A DNA stretch of 18,364 bases from Spirogloea muscicola (GCA_009602725.1 WELB01000068.1:145439-163802); one strand, 5' to 3'. Positions 9,200-18,364 are shown, counted from the first letter of the stretch. Made by a program: numbers and translations. Notes: generated by a model from the sequence alone, not told the origin.

Positions 9200-9500
9200 G
9201 CCTTTGGACATTGTCCGTTCTATTCTGGGCTGGCTTTGCTAACCGCTCATATTCTATGGGCGAGCAATTCTAATTCGTTCAAAACATTGTCCACCCTTTT
9301 GCCCCAATCGTGGCACTTCCAGCCCTCTCCCCCCCCCACCCCTCCATTCCTCCTGGCACAGCTGCTGCCTCACTCCACTAGCAGCTCCAGTAGCTGCTAG
9401 ATATGCTAGCTGCTAAGATGTGCTTACCTCTGTACTTGGCCATACTGGCCTTCGACTGTTTCAAATACACGAAATTTTCTTTTGGAATGGCCTCTCACAG
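9200..9500 (+). repeat. Core-repeat modules flanking the retroelement 3' end
   Basis: Directly after the retroelement frame, 9205-9240 reads TTTGGACATTGTCCGTTCTA then TTCTGGGCTGGCTTTGC, the same core as in 114-3334. The stretch at 9418-9490 matches 2325-2399 over about 70 bp (GTACTTGGCC, GGCCTTCG, GTTTCAAATACACGAAA). It is followed by GGCCTCTCACAGCCACGAG, which resembles 120-140. C-rich and CTAGCAGCT-rich filler lies between the modules. Confidence 0.75.
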
Positions 9501-9762
9501 CCACGAGTCGATTTGGAAAGCGCTGTTGTTTATTTTTGAGCCGATACACTGTACAGGCAAACGCTTGTGCATTGAAAACGGAAGGTTAACGGTAAGGGCC
9601 ACTCCCACTACTTCCTCCAACGTCAGCGTCCAGCGTCAGAGTCAGTCAACGCCAGCGTGAGCTGAATGGCGGGAGGGGCCCGCGCCGTGCGATCAGCCGG
9701 CTGTCCTACCGTGTGCACCGCGAGCCAAAGATTAATCCTGAAAATGAGAATGAAATGAGATG

Positions 9763-9770
9763 TTATATTT
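9763..9770 (+). promoter_or_regulatory. Possible TATA element upstream of cathepsin B
   Basis: TTATATTT lies 103-110 nt before the start codon at 9873, in otherwise GC-rich sequence. A short CGTCAG-type repetition lies farther upstream (9617-9656). This is motif and position evidence only. Confidence 0.3.
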
Positions 9771-9872
9771 CATCGCCGAATTGAGTCCCAGCTTCGAGGA
9801 CGCGCCTGCCAACGCCCGGAGCGCCCGCCGCAGATCCCGGCGGCCTGCCCGCGCCGCGCGCGGCGAGGCGCC

Positions 9873-12800
9873 ATGGCCGCCGCCGNCCGCCGCCGTGACG
9901 GCGCTGGTCCTGGCGCTGGCCGCCTCCGCCGCCGTGAGAGCTCGCCCCGTGGCCCCCCCCGCTGTAGCCATCTTGGCGAAGAAGCCGAAGCCGCCAGAGC
10001 GCCGCGGCCATGGCGACAAGACCGCGCCGGCTCCGAGCGCCTGCGCGACGCCGCCACGGAGCCGGCTGCGTGATGAGTTTTCCTCAATTGTGGCCGGCAA
10101 CGGTGCCGGTTTGAATGAGCAGGCCTGCTGATGAGTACGCCGCTGGCTCTGAGCCATCTGTTAAGTCCCTTTTCCACATGTAATGATGGGAACGCAGGCG
10201 TCTCGGGCACTGCCGTGGAGCATCGTCGGGGAGGGGCTGCCCGCCGGCGGCACCGCAGCCTCTGGCGACCAGTACCTCCTCCAGGTCCGATTCCTGTCCA
10301 CCATTACGAGCTCTTACATTATCTACTGCTGTGGAGGACTTACTAGCATGGTGAATACCGACTGAGTTTTGCTTATTCTCCGATTCTGGGACTCGTCAAT
10401 GGAGCTCTACTCATCAGTCCTGATCCGCCAGTCACTTTGCTGGCCATGGGCGTCAGGAGCATGTCGTCGACTTCATCAACACGTCGCCGGGAGCCACGTG
10501 GACGGCCGGCCGGAATGAGCGGCTTGCCAACTACACGGTGCGTAGTCGGGGAGAAGGCAGTCCTTTTTGCTACTTGCATGCAGAACGTGGACGAGACACT
10601 TGCCTGCCCATGCTATACTTGGAGCATCCTGATGTATGAGTAGCATCTATGTAGCAAATATCATTGATATGTTCTTCCCACATGATTTGTATGCACACTA
10701 ACTGGTCAACTGGGCGTGTTCCACACTCCGCAGATGGAGGCCTTCAAGGTTCTGCTTGGAGCCTATATGATGCCTGTCAATCAGCTCGATCCCTCAGTCG
10801 AGAATGTCCGGCGCTTCCCAGCGCAGGGGAGCCTTCCCAAGGAGTTCGATTCCCGCAAGGCGTGGCCCAGCTGCCCATCCATCACCCATATCCGAGGTCT
10901 GACTGCAGCTTCTGAACCTGAGACTGTGGTAGGATAAGATGCAAGTATGAATAATATCTTGCACTACAATTGAAACTACTGTTTGGTGCGCTGTCTGTGG
11001 ATACAAGTATATGCCGTAGTATTCGTCTAATCCTCTGCCTTTAAGGTCATCTATCTGACGAGCCCATTCGTTGTCTTTGATTTACTATGTGCAGATCAGG
11101 TGTGAACTGGCGGCTTGATTCTCATTGATGGCTGTACACTAATTTTGCTTTGCAATCAGAAGAGAGTGTGGGGTATACTAAGTGTACCTGCATGCTTATC
11201 GCACGGTGGATTCAGTCGGATACAACACTTGTGCAGATCCTGGCACCAGCCAACAGCAGCTTATGACCCTGCTTGAGATTGCTCCTTGAGTTGCCTTGTG
11301 CAATTGCCAGGGGCACTGTGGTTCGTGCTGGGCATTCGGGGCCGTGGAGACCCTGACGGACCGCTTCTGCATCCTTGCTCATGAAGTCAGCAGCTAAGCT
11401 GGATACTGATGCTTTCACAGCTTGATGTGACATACATGAACACACGCACCAAGCAGTGTGGGCATGACATTACTGACTTCACTTTTGGTCCTCAACAAAG
11501 AGTGACGTGTGATATACCATGGAATGTGCAACGTACTAGAACAAGCTTTCTTGACACACTCCTTTCGCTTTCCTTGACAGAATGTGAGCCTGTCGCCTAA
11601 TGACTTGGTGTCCTGCTGCGGCTTCGAGTGCGGCAATGGCTGTGGTGGGGGTTGGCCGTACAAAGCTTGGGAGTACTTTGTCAGGAAGGGGGTCGTGACA
11701 GTCGCGGTAAATCGTCCTGCATTCACTCATAATAAACATGGAGTCTCATGGTTGCTAATGTCCTTCACAACCCCCTAAATGTTGTTATTTACTGTGGCTG
11801 ACGAAGTTGAGCTTGTGAAATTTTGGTGCAGTGTGACCCTTACTTTGACAGGAGTGGCTGCGTACATCCTGGGTGCACGCCCCTCCTGCCCACGCCAAAG
11901 TGCGTGAAGCAGTGCGTCAATGACAACCTCTGGACCGAGAACAAGCACTTTGCAGACAAGGCCTACACGGTCGGCCCTGAGCCTGAGGAGATAATGGCTG
12001 AGATCTTCTTCAACGGCCCTGTTGAGGTCGCATTCTATGTTTTCGAGGTTCGTGATTGGCGTTTTGAGCATGCGTTGTTGTTGGCTTCCTTGCATCCTAT
12101 GGTAGGTGCTTTCACTCTGCATGCCAACTTAATCCTTGCCCCAAAGATTTATGATGTTGAGCTTTCTCTTAACCAGCCACCTGGCTTGAGACCTGGTAGC
12201 ATGCCTGTCTGGCAAGTGTATGTGGAGAAGGACGCATGCTTGGGTAGGAGATAGACACCGTGCTCATTGGTGGACAAATTGCAACTGAGCAGGACTTTGC
12301 GTACTACAAGAGCGGCGTGTACAAGCATGTCACTGGCGGTGTCATTGGCGGCCACGCTGTGAAGATGATTGGATGGGGGACAACCGAAGATGGTGTGGAT
12401 TACTGGGTGAGGGTTGGGCGTAGACTGCCACATCCTACTTGCATCTTCTGAATCATCACTATCTGTCGGCAGCTGAGGACCTGTAGTACAGCCGCTGGTT
12501 CCAGATGAAGCGAGGAAGTCCCTCCTACATTGTTGATAGCAATGAGCAGTGTAGCATAACATCCTCAGTCGTCTTGGTTTCCAAGCTGTTCTGCCAGCTC
12601 GTGTAGGCTGTCGTCTGTTGGGTGCTCGCTGATGCAACAAAACCTTATTGCCCGTTTTGTGCAGCTCATTGCTAATTCATGGAATAAAAGTTGGGGCGAG
12701 GTATGGCAGCTCTATCCTTTCGCAATTATCTTTGTTGCTTCCGTCATGCAAGCCTCAGTCGAGTATTGCTGCTTAACGATACCATTTGTGTGTTCATTGA

Positions 12801-12932
12801 ATTCTAGTCACAATTCTCTGTTGTCGTGTGTGATGCACTTTGCAGGATGGTTATTTCCGGATTGTGCGCGGAGTCAATGAGTGCAACATCGAGGCTGGTG
12901 TTGTGGCTGGGCTGCCCCGCGTCAGCACTTGA
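9873..12932 (+). CDS. CATHB: Cathepsin B-like cysteine protease (papain family C1A; 11 exons, 349 aa)
   Basis: Exons: 9873-9933, 10198-10284, 10457-10537, 10734-10896, 11095-11099, 11311-11385, 11581-11706, 11832-12047, 12293-12406, 12665-12700, 12846-12932. Residues 1-20 form a signal peptide ([15 protein letters not shown]), so the enzyme enters the secretory or vacuolar route. The propeptide has the cathepsin B pattern ([32 protein letters not shown]). The mature enzyme starts near residue 110 ([11 protein letters not shown]). The catalytic set is complete: oxyanion Gln132, Cys138 ([13 protein letters not shown]), His292 ([11 protein letters not shown]) and Asn313 ([11 protein letters not shown]). 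The loop [15 protein letters not shown] is plant-like, without the adjacent His pair of animal cathepsin B that supports dipeptidyl carboxypeptidase activity. The N at 9886 breaks the frame of exon 1. Exons 1 and 2 and the acceptor of exon 3 are the least certain parts. The gene converges on NOC4. Confidence 0.93.
9886..9886 (+). other. Ambiguous base N inside cathepsin B exon 1
   Basis: The N lies in a GCC-repeat between the start ATG (9873) and the hydrophobic core of the signal peptide, which is in the +1 frame relative to that ATG. With the N ignored, the two frames join as a continuous Ala run. The simplest reading is an assembly or base-call error in a GC-rich repeat, not a real frameshift. 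Confidence 0.8.
11095..11099 (+). other. CATHB: 5-nt microexon of cathepsin B (ATCAG)
   Basis: Exon 4 ends one base into a codon (CATATCCGA-G at 10896) and exon 6 starts with GGGCACTGT at 11311, so the family-invariant Asp-Gln before Gly-His-Cys is missing. The sequence ACTATGTGCAG-ATCAG-GTGTGA at 11084-11105 supplies it exactly: G+AT gives Asp and CAG gives Gln. It restores phase and has good flanking acceptor and donor sites. Flanking introns are 198 and 211 nt. I found no other in-frame source of Asp-Gln between the two exons. Confidence 0.85.
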
Positions 12933-13268
12933 GTAGCATTCAGGCCATAGTCAGACACTCAATTTCCGCAGTCCACAAAGTTGCAAATCGTGGCTGCCTT
13001 AACATCTATGTTCACCAAAGCATGGTTCTGCAGTATGCCCCACCCTGTACATAGTTGTACTGCAAGAAAAACTCCTTTGGAATCAAATATCAGCTGAGAC
13101 TGGCATTGCCAAGGATTACACAAAAGGTGACCATTGATGTTGGAGGCAGTATTTAGGTATTTAGGACAGCAATAGTAGCTTGTGGAATGGATTGACTAGC
13201 ACTGGGGATGTCTGATGTCCTTACCTAGCCTAAGCTGATGCACCTCCTAGCCCGTTCATAGGAGTCAC

Positions 13269-13273
13269 TTACA
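13269..13273 (-). terminator. Candidate polyadenylation signal TGTAA for NOC4
   Basis: TTACA on the + strand (TGTAA on the - strand) lies about 147 nt past the NOC4 stop codon, a plausible 3' UTR length. Motif evidence only; another TTACA occurs near 13116. Confidence 0.35.
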
Positions 13274-13282
13274 GCGAGCATG

Positions 13283-13349
13283 CGGGACAGCACTCACTGT
13301 GATCAATGGCATCTCTGGGACAGCAGTCACTGTGATTAAATGGGTATCT
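13283..13349 (+). repeat. Imperfect tandem duplication, about 33 bp unit
   Basis: Unit one (13283-13313) and unit two (13317-13349) share GGGACAGCA, TCACTGTGAT, AATGG and TATCT/CATCT with a few substitutions and one small insertion. Confidence 0.8.
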
Positions 13350-13419
13350 ACATGAACTCTCAATGTGGACCACATGTGATCATCTGAGGCACAGCGAAGC
13401 ATTCAGAGTTGACCACTAA

Positions 13420-16400
13420 TTATGCATCTGCTGCCTTCCCCCTCTTTGTTGATTCTTTTTGGATGTGAAGGCCATTGCTGCGTCCACCAGTTGCAGGTCT
13501 AGCAGAGAAATCGTTGCCGTTCATCTGCTTCAAGGTTGCACCGTCACCGACTGTCTCTCTGACATCCACTCGCACGTCTTCAGATGTCACTGCACCAAAA
13601 TCCCAACCTGCAAAGGGGCCTTCATCTGTTCGTGCTGCAGACTTGGGCACTGGAAAGAGCGTCGAGGGGGCGCTGCTGTAGAAGTTAAGAGGGACTTTCT
13701 TCAGTCGCTTCTTCACCTGGCACACAGAAGCCAAAGGCAAAACCGCACCGTTCGGTCAAGTCATAAAAGTGACCAAGAAGCTGCAACAACACCGTCATAT
13801 ATGCAGTCTACTTATATACTACCTGTGCACTTCAATCTTGCTCAGGAAGAAGGCAACATCCTGTAGCTGAGCTTTATGCTTAAATGATTGGACTACAGCA
13901 GCCAAAAGAACGCATTGCTTCAGCTCAGATAGGTCATGCTGCTTGCATAATCGTTTTTACAACTACTGCCCAATCAGTTGTGCTGAGAGGAGCTCACGTG
14001 CTCTGTGATCATGGAAGCATATGATTCAGCCGCAAAGTCCGAGACGGCAACCTCAGCAGTTCTTGAGCGCTGTGTGAGGTCCGTCTCAAGACACTCCATG
14101 AACCTGGGCAAACGCCAAATGGCAAGCCCGCATCGGCAAGGGCACACAGAGCGTGACAAAAACCTGAAACGGCAAGCAGCTTCTACATTCCCGAGCAGCG
14201 AGTGAGGCCAGTCCAAATGATGTGTCCTTCTGCTGTGAAGCAGACATCGGAAAAGTTGGTCTAGCATCCCCAAGGTCAAGCACGCGCAAACACGCAGATG
14301 GGCTTGCGATTTGGAGTGGGGTTTCTGAGTAAGTACCTGGCCACCGACGGGCAGTAGTGCTGTCGCAATGTCTCCATCTCCCACAGCGAGCTACCTGCAT
14401 TGCGTATAGCAGCCATTAATATCTGGGGCATTGTACCTGCCTTGACCTGCTCAGTCCCAAGTGATGCACGCACTACCCAAAATCAGCACTTGAGCCCTAA
14501 CACTAAGCTGTCACCACCACAGTTGACCATTGCATCCCGAATAACCACTCTGGACTGCATGCCCTTCATCTCCTTCCCACAGAGCCTCGCTTATTGACTT
14601 GCTCCTTGATGTCTCACGCGCATGGGCTGACATGGGCGAGATGGTGAAGCAGTGGCGCTTACTCTGTGCATCACATCTAGCAGGATCCGCCTCAGTCATC
14701 CGGAAAGGGTCAACGCCCGGCCGCTGAGCCTCTGCACTGGCAGCCTCGGAGGCTTGTCGTGGCAGCGGCAAAGCCTCCTGCCATGCTTGCCGCAACTTTC
14801 AAAATCCACGAAGTTCAGCATGAAGTCACAATCCAATATGCAGCAAGTTTGGCAAGATTCAGAGATCAAAAGGCAATGGTCACTGTCTGGCAAGCATCTT
14901 GAGAATGTCGGCTGGGTGACTGTACGGGCCGGTGCACGAGGGTGTTGATGGCCGGGTGCCGCCGCAGCAGGTTGTGGACGAGCGCGATGACGACGAGCGC
15001 GCCCTGCGGCGGGGCGTGCAGGGCCAGTCGCGCGAGCTTCTTGGCAAAGGCGGCGGCGAGGTACGCCGGCAGGTGCGTGGACTTCAGCGAAGCGTCCACG
15101 AGCTGGTTGCGGCCGCAGCACCAAGCAAACGAGCGCAAGTCAGCCCACTCTGACACTGCACTTTATGGAAGCTGCATTCAGGATGACAGACTGGCTTTCA
15201 GCAGACTTTCTTGTCTCCTTACTACGTAAGAGGTCAGGCTTCAAAGTACTGAGCAAGGAGACTGCGACCCAGTGTGAGCTCTTCTTGGAAGGCTAAGTAG
15301 TAGTGCACACAACATTCACGGTTGAATGCACATCTGACACTCAATACCAACAGCATGAAGACAATATGCATGATTTACTGAGAATGGCATTAAGATTGTG
15401 TTATGTATTTCCACTGTCCTATGCAGCTGTTGGCAAATGGGTATACAGGCGAATGCTATTTAGAATGCTATGTACAGTATCAGGAACTCAGTGCGCAAGT
15501 CAGAGAACATCCAGCAACGTGCCTGCAGTTGGCCTGGCAGAGGCAGGGCAGACCTCAAAGAAGCGGGCGCGGTGCCTGACCAAGAAGACGGCGTGGTCTA
15601 GCAGCGCATATAGCTTGGCGTAGTATCCAGGGTACTCAAGGCCATGCTGGGTGATGAGGAGGAAGAGGCTTGCCAGCGCCATGACTGAGGTTGCGCCGCC
15701 TCGCTCGTATGAGTCCGTCAGGAAGTCGCTGCAGGAGCAAGCAACGAGCTTGAGAGAGGACTAGATAGTGCAACCTTAGCTCTAAGGAGGAGGAAGGCAG
15801 GGGCAAGGAGCCAAACTTGGGGGGGGAGGGGTGTGAGCGGGGGAGAGGGGGAAATCTAAGGAAATGTGAGGGCTTAGGAAGGAGCAATTACTAAGAGCTC
15901 GAAATAAATTCTTCAACAGACAACTTAAGCAGTGCATGAAAGGGACATTTAATGTTATGGAGCTTACCTCAGGAGCACGGGGCTCGTCATGTGCGGGATG
16001 ACGTCGCTTGCGAGCCTCCCGAGCACCTGTGGCACAGGACGGTCGCGGTGGCAAACGGGTCATGGCATGGCTCCTGACTGACAGCTCGTGGTCTGCGTCA
16101 GAGACACCCCTATTCAGACAAGCTTGTCCAAATATTGCAAAGAGAAGAAAAATGTAGGGAAGGAGCAAAGAGTAGAAGGGAGGAGGAGCGAGAGCAAGCT
16201 CAGAGGGGAAGGAGGTAAAAGGAATTGTGTTGGTGTCAGAGCGTGTAGAAGGAGGGCTAGAGAGCAATCTAAGGAAACATAGAAAAGTGAGGGGCTAATG
16301 CAATCAATGAAGAACGGTCAGGATCACATTCAACTTTTTGTATAATACCTGTGTTACTTTGATAATTATCAACTCGTCGTCGCAATAATCGTATTAGGTG

Positions 16401-18364
16401 AGAGATACAATTGCGATCAATAATCAAAGGGTAGGAGGTAGGCAAGAGGCGCGACGGAGCTCACCTGCTTGTATGTGTCGGGAGGTAGGGGCAGGCGCAG
16501 GAAGGCGAGCCACGCGTCGTTGAAGGCCTTGCGCTGCGACTTGCTGCCCGCCCACTTGGGCTGCGGCGCGGCACCAGGCTGCGTGCGAATTGTGTCAGCG
16601 TGGAATCAAGCCATGAGGAGCTCGCCTTCATAGGCAAGGCCAAAAGTTGCGGTGTGAAGCTTCAAGCTCTCGCACACCTTGCCATCTTCGTCCACCGACG
16701 ATGTGAGCCTCGCCCGCTTCCTCCGCCGGTCCGCCAGCAGCGCCTGCTGCTCCGCTGCAGGAGAGCGCCCCACCGGCCGGAGATGTCATGATGCAATGCA
16801 CGAGCCGAGGTCGCCCATGTGAGCTCTGCAAGGCCGCCGTGCGTACGGCCAGCCAGTTGATCAAGACCAACTTTGGAGATGCGACTCATCATTCAAGGTC
16901 AATTGGAGACTCAACAGGGTTCTCACCTGCGGCGGCCGGCGCCGCCCAGACAAGCACCGGGCTGCCGCCGCCGCCCCCCTCCTCTGGCGGCGGCAGGCGG
17001 GACAGCACCTCGTGCATGTTCCGAGCGAAGGCGTGCATGCTGTGAGCGAGCTCCATGGCAAAGCGGCCACAAGACCGCAGCCCCCGGGGATACAGCGGCC
17101 GCAGGACAGTGCATGCGGATGTCTCATCAGAAGGAACATGGTATTCGAGCACCAAGATGTGTTATGACAAAATATGACTAATTCTGACTATAAGTAGATT
17201 TCAGCTACACTAAGAGATAAGAGTTAAGCAGTTAATGATGCCTGGAATTGGTGCCGGATTCAGCAGCTCACCTGAGGGGCCGCCGCCGCCGCTGCCCGCC
17301 CTTGTCGGCGCTTCCATTGCCCAACCGTTCCTCCTCGTCGCCGTCACCGCCGTCATCGTCGTCGCCGTCGTCGTCCTCGTCACTGGAGAGGGGGTCGTGA
17401 CGGCCTGCGCGAGCCCAGAGTGGCGCCCCTAACATCATAAGCGCTGAGCTGTGAAAGGGGGCCTTAAACCCAAACCCTGGTCCCACTCATAAACCCCTAG
17501 CCCAACTTTTACCGCCTCAGCGCGTCCCGCGCGGCGGCTTCGTGGGGGCGATGAGATGAAGATATGATTAAAACGTCAAAAGGCAAAAAGGAAGACAGCC
17601 AACCTGTGAGAGAGCGAGCGAGGCGGCGCTCAGCGAGTCGCCGGAAGTTGACATAGGCGTAGTATCTGCAGCCACCATTGCTTGCCATTGGTCATTGGGG
17701 TTTGAGGTCTGGGGTCCAGGCTCTGACCTCGAGGATGACCCACAAACAGGCCTTCGATGGGGCCAGGCGGCGCACCTCACGTCGGCGTACAGGAAGTGGT
17801 CGGCCGCCAGCGCGGCCAGCGCCGCGTGGCTGGGGCCGCCGCGCCGCGAGACCTGACGACCAGAAGGGCAGCCGGGTGAGGAGGAGGAGGAGGAGGCCGA
17901 GTCTCGCTCGTCGTCAAGGAGTGGAATGGTAATGGCGTGTGTTAGGACTTAGGGTTCAGTGTGAACGTGCAGGGTTAGGGGTTTATAGTTTAGTGTTTGG
18001 CGTGACACTTTTGGGTTTGGGGTTCAAGGTATTGGGTGATGGAGGGCCTGAGTGGCCAAGTACAAAGGCAAGCACATGGATAGATGTAACATCACCTGCT
18101 GCTAAGCTGACACGGTCAGTGACCACGAGTTGGCACGTAGAGGTCCCCAACCGATGCCCGAATACCAGGCGGCGATTGACGAGCCATTGTGCCACCAGCT
18201 AAGGCTCGACCAAGGACAGGGGAGGAGGGAGGGAGATGCGGGGCGGACCAGCGCGGCGCAGAGGCGCAGGAAGAGGCCGTGGTCGAACCGGCCGCCGGCG
18301 CGCACGCGCTCCATTGCCGCCGCCGCCGCCGCCGCCGCCGTCTCCATCGCCGCCGCCGCCGCTG
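13420..18364 (-). CDS. NOC4: NOC4 / Utp19, nucleolar 40S assembly factor (5' end outside the window)
   Basis: Exons in reading order: 18364-18249, 17852-17776, 17665-17604, 17404-17272, 17039-16927, 16754-16678, 16578-16465, 16026-15968, 15728-15554, 15102-14926, 14723-14663, 14394-14337, 14103-13998, 13716-13420; every junction keeps phase. Noc4 pairs with Nop14 in the SSU processome for 18S rRNA processing and 40S export. Recognisable segments: GGRFDHGLFLRLCAAL; an acidic linker (SSDEDDDGDDDDGGDGDEEE); KAFNDAWLAFLRLPLPPDTY; LFLLITQHGLEYPGYYAKLY; LKSTHLPAYLAAAFAKKLAR; LVHNLLRRHPAINTLVHRP; GVDPFRMTEADP; SSLWEMETLRQHYCP; and VPLNFYSS with FAGWDF. These cover the CBF/Mak21-type domain and C-terminus. 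At least 535 residues are visible from the Met at 18347, but homologues have about 150-200 more residues before GGRF, so upstream exons are missing. About 58 residues follow GWDF, longer than in plants. Confidence 0.93.
15853..16299 (-). repeat. Shared segment in two adjacent NOC4 introns
   Basis: On the coding strand both introns contain AGCC(C)CTCAC followed shortly by TTTCCTTAGATT. One copy is at 16299-16266 (intron 16027-16464), the other at 15876-15853 (intron 15729-15967), the latter lacking about 7 internal bases. Both are followed by a long pyrimidine-rich stretch on the coding strand. TTTCCTTAG resembles a 3' splice site that is not used in my exon model. Confidence 0.6.
17461..17510 (-). 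repeat. Degenerate telomere-like repeat in a NOC4 intron
   Basis: The + strand reads TTAAACCCAAACCCTGG and later ATAAACCCCTAGCCC, i.e. imperfect CCCTAAA-type units. The G-rich strand is the - strand, the sense strand of NOC4. Confidence 0.5.
17938..18030 (+). repeat. Degenerate telomere-like repeat in a NOC4 intron, opposite orientation
   Basis: Imperfect TTTAGGG-type units: GTTAGGACTTAGGGTTCAG, CAGGGTTAGGGGTTTATAG, TTTTGGGTTTGGGGTTC. The G-rich strand is +, opposite to the copy at 17461-17510. Units are too degenerate to be a recent telomeric insertion. Confidence 0.5.
18312..18364 (-). repeat. GCC/GGC trinucleotide run at the window edge, in a NOC4 exon
   Basis: A nearly pure GCC run on the + strand (GGC on -) encodes Ala with two Met codons before ERVRAGGRF in the NOC4 frame. 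It may be coding or an intron/exon edge; the window ends inside it. Met at 18347 should not be taken as the true start. Confidence 0.7.

Larger units (their letters stand above)
12933..13419. other. Gap between convergent cathepsin B and NOC4 genes
   Basis: This 487-bp gap must hold the 3' UTRs of both genes. No coding signal is seen. It contains an imperfect tandem duplication (13283-13349) and a - strand TGTAA candidate (13269-13273). No clear TGTAA was found on the + strand for cathepsin B. Confidence 0.7.

Noticed and set aside
10070-10155. Box C/D snoRNA in cathepsin B intron 1 (GTGATGA and CTGA motifs present)
   Set aside because: The sequences flanking the candidate C and D boxes do not form a terminal stem, and such short motifs are frequent by chance.
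10131-10365. Separate small gene suggested by open frames here
   Set aside because: The only protein-like part, 10198-10284, fits as cathepsin B exon 2 in phase; the rest is intron.
11409-11600. Extra cathepsin B exon after the good acceptor at about 11420
   Set aside because: It would insert residues between CILAHE and NVSLSPND, where the family has none; joining 11385 to 11581 gives the expected spacing.
18102-18347. NOC4 starting at Met 18347 as a complete gene
   Set aside because: Homologues have about 150-200 conserved-length residues before GGRF, and the Ala run continues to the window edge, so the true start is probably outside.

Overview
The window is nuclear DNA from a eukaryote with dense spliceosomal introns, most likely a green alga or another early-diverging member of the green lineage. 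I infer this from four things. One gene is a GEM/FIP1-like GRAM-domain protein, a family typical of Viridiplantae. The cathepsin B has the plant-type occluding loop. The NOC4 protein reads closest to plant NOC4. A decayed tRNA-Gly(GCC) of the plant-mitochondrial kind lies in an intron. Coding exons are GC-rich and introns are not. I cannot name the species.

Layout: (1) 1-3440 holds no gene I can support. It is a mosaic of short dispersed repeats bounded by a (TC)n tract on the left and a (GA)n tract on the right. (2) 3625-5991 (+) is a six-exon GRAM-domain gene of 392 residues with Gln/Pro/Ala-rich tails. (3) 5992-9870 is intergenic. It carries two weak candidate exons of an unidentified membrane protein, then two head-to-head fragments of a non-LTR-type reverse-transcriptase element (7553-9161), then more copies of the left-hand repeat family. 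(4) 9873-12932 (+) is an eleven-exon cathepsin B-like cysteine protease of 349 residues, complete once one ambiguous base (N at 9886) is disregarded. (5) 13420-18364 (-) is NOC4, a 40S ribosome-biogenesis factor. Fourteen exons are visible and the 5' end lies beyond the window. It converges tail-to-tail on the protease gene.

The three real genes are unrelated in function (membrane-associated GRAM protein, lumenal protease, nucleolar ribosome assembly), so I see no pathway or cluster. I built the exon models by hand from GT/AG sites, reading-frame phase and family conservation; every junction used keeps phase.

The most striking observation is a 5-nt microexon (11095-11099) in the cathepsin B gene. 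It supplies the invariant Asp-Gln, including the oxyanion-hole Gln, just upstream of the catalytic Cys exon. Other notable points are the tRNA relic inside an intron, a repeat family with a hairpin core that also flanks the retroelement, recurrent GTCNG donor sites, and a shared segment in two adjacent NOC4 introns.
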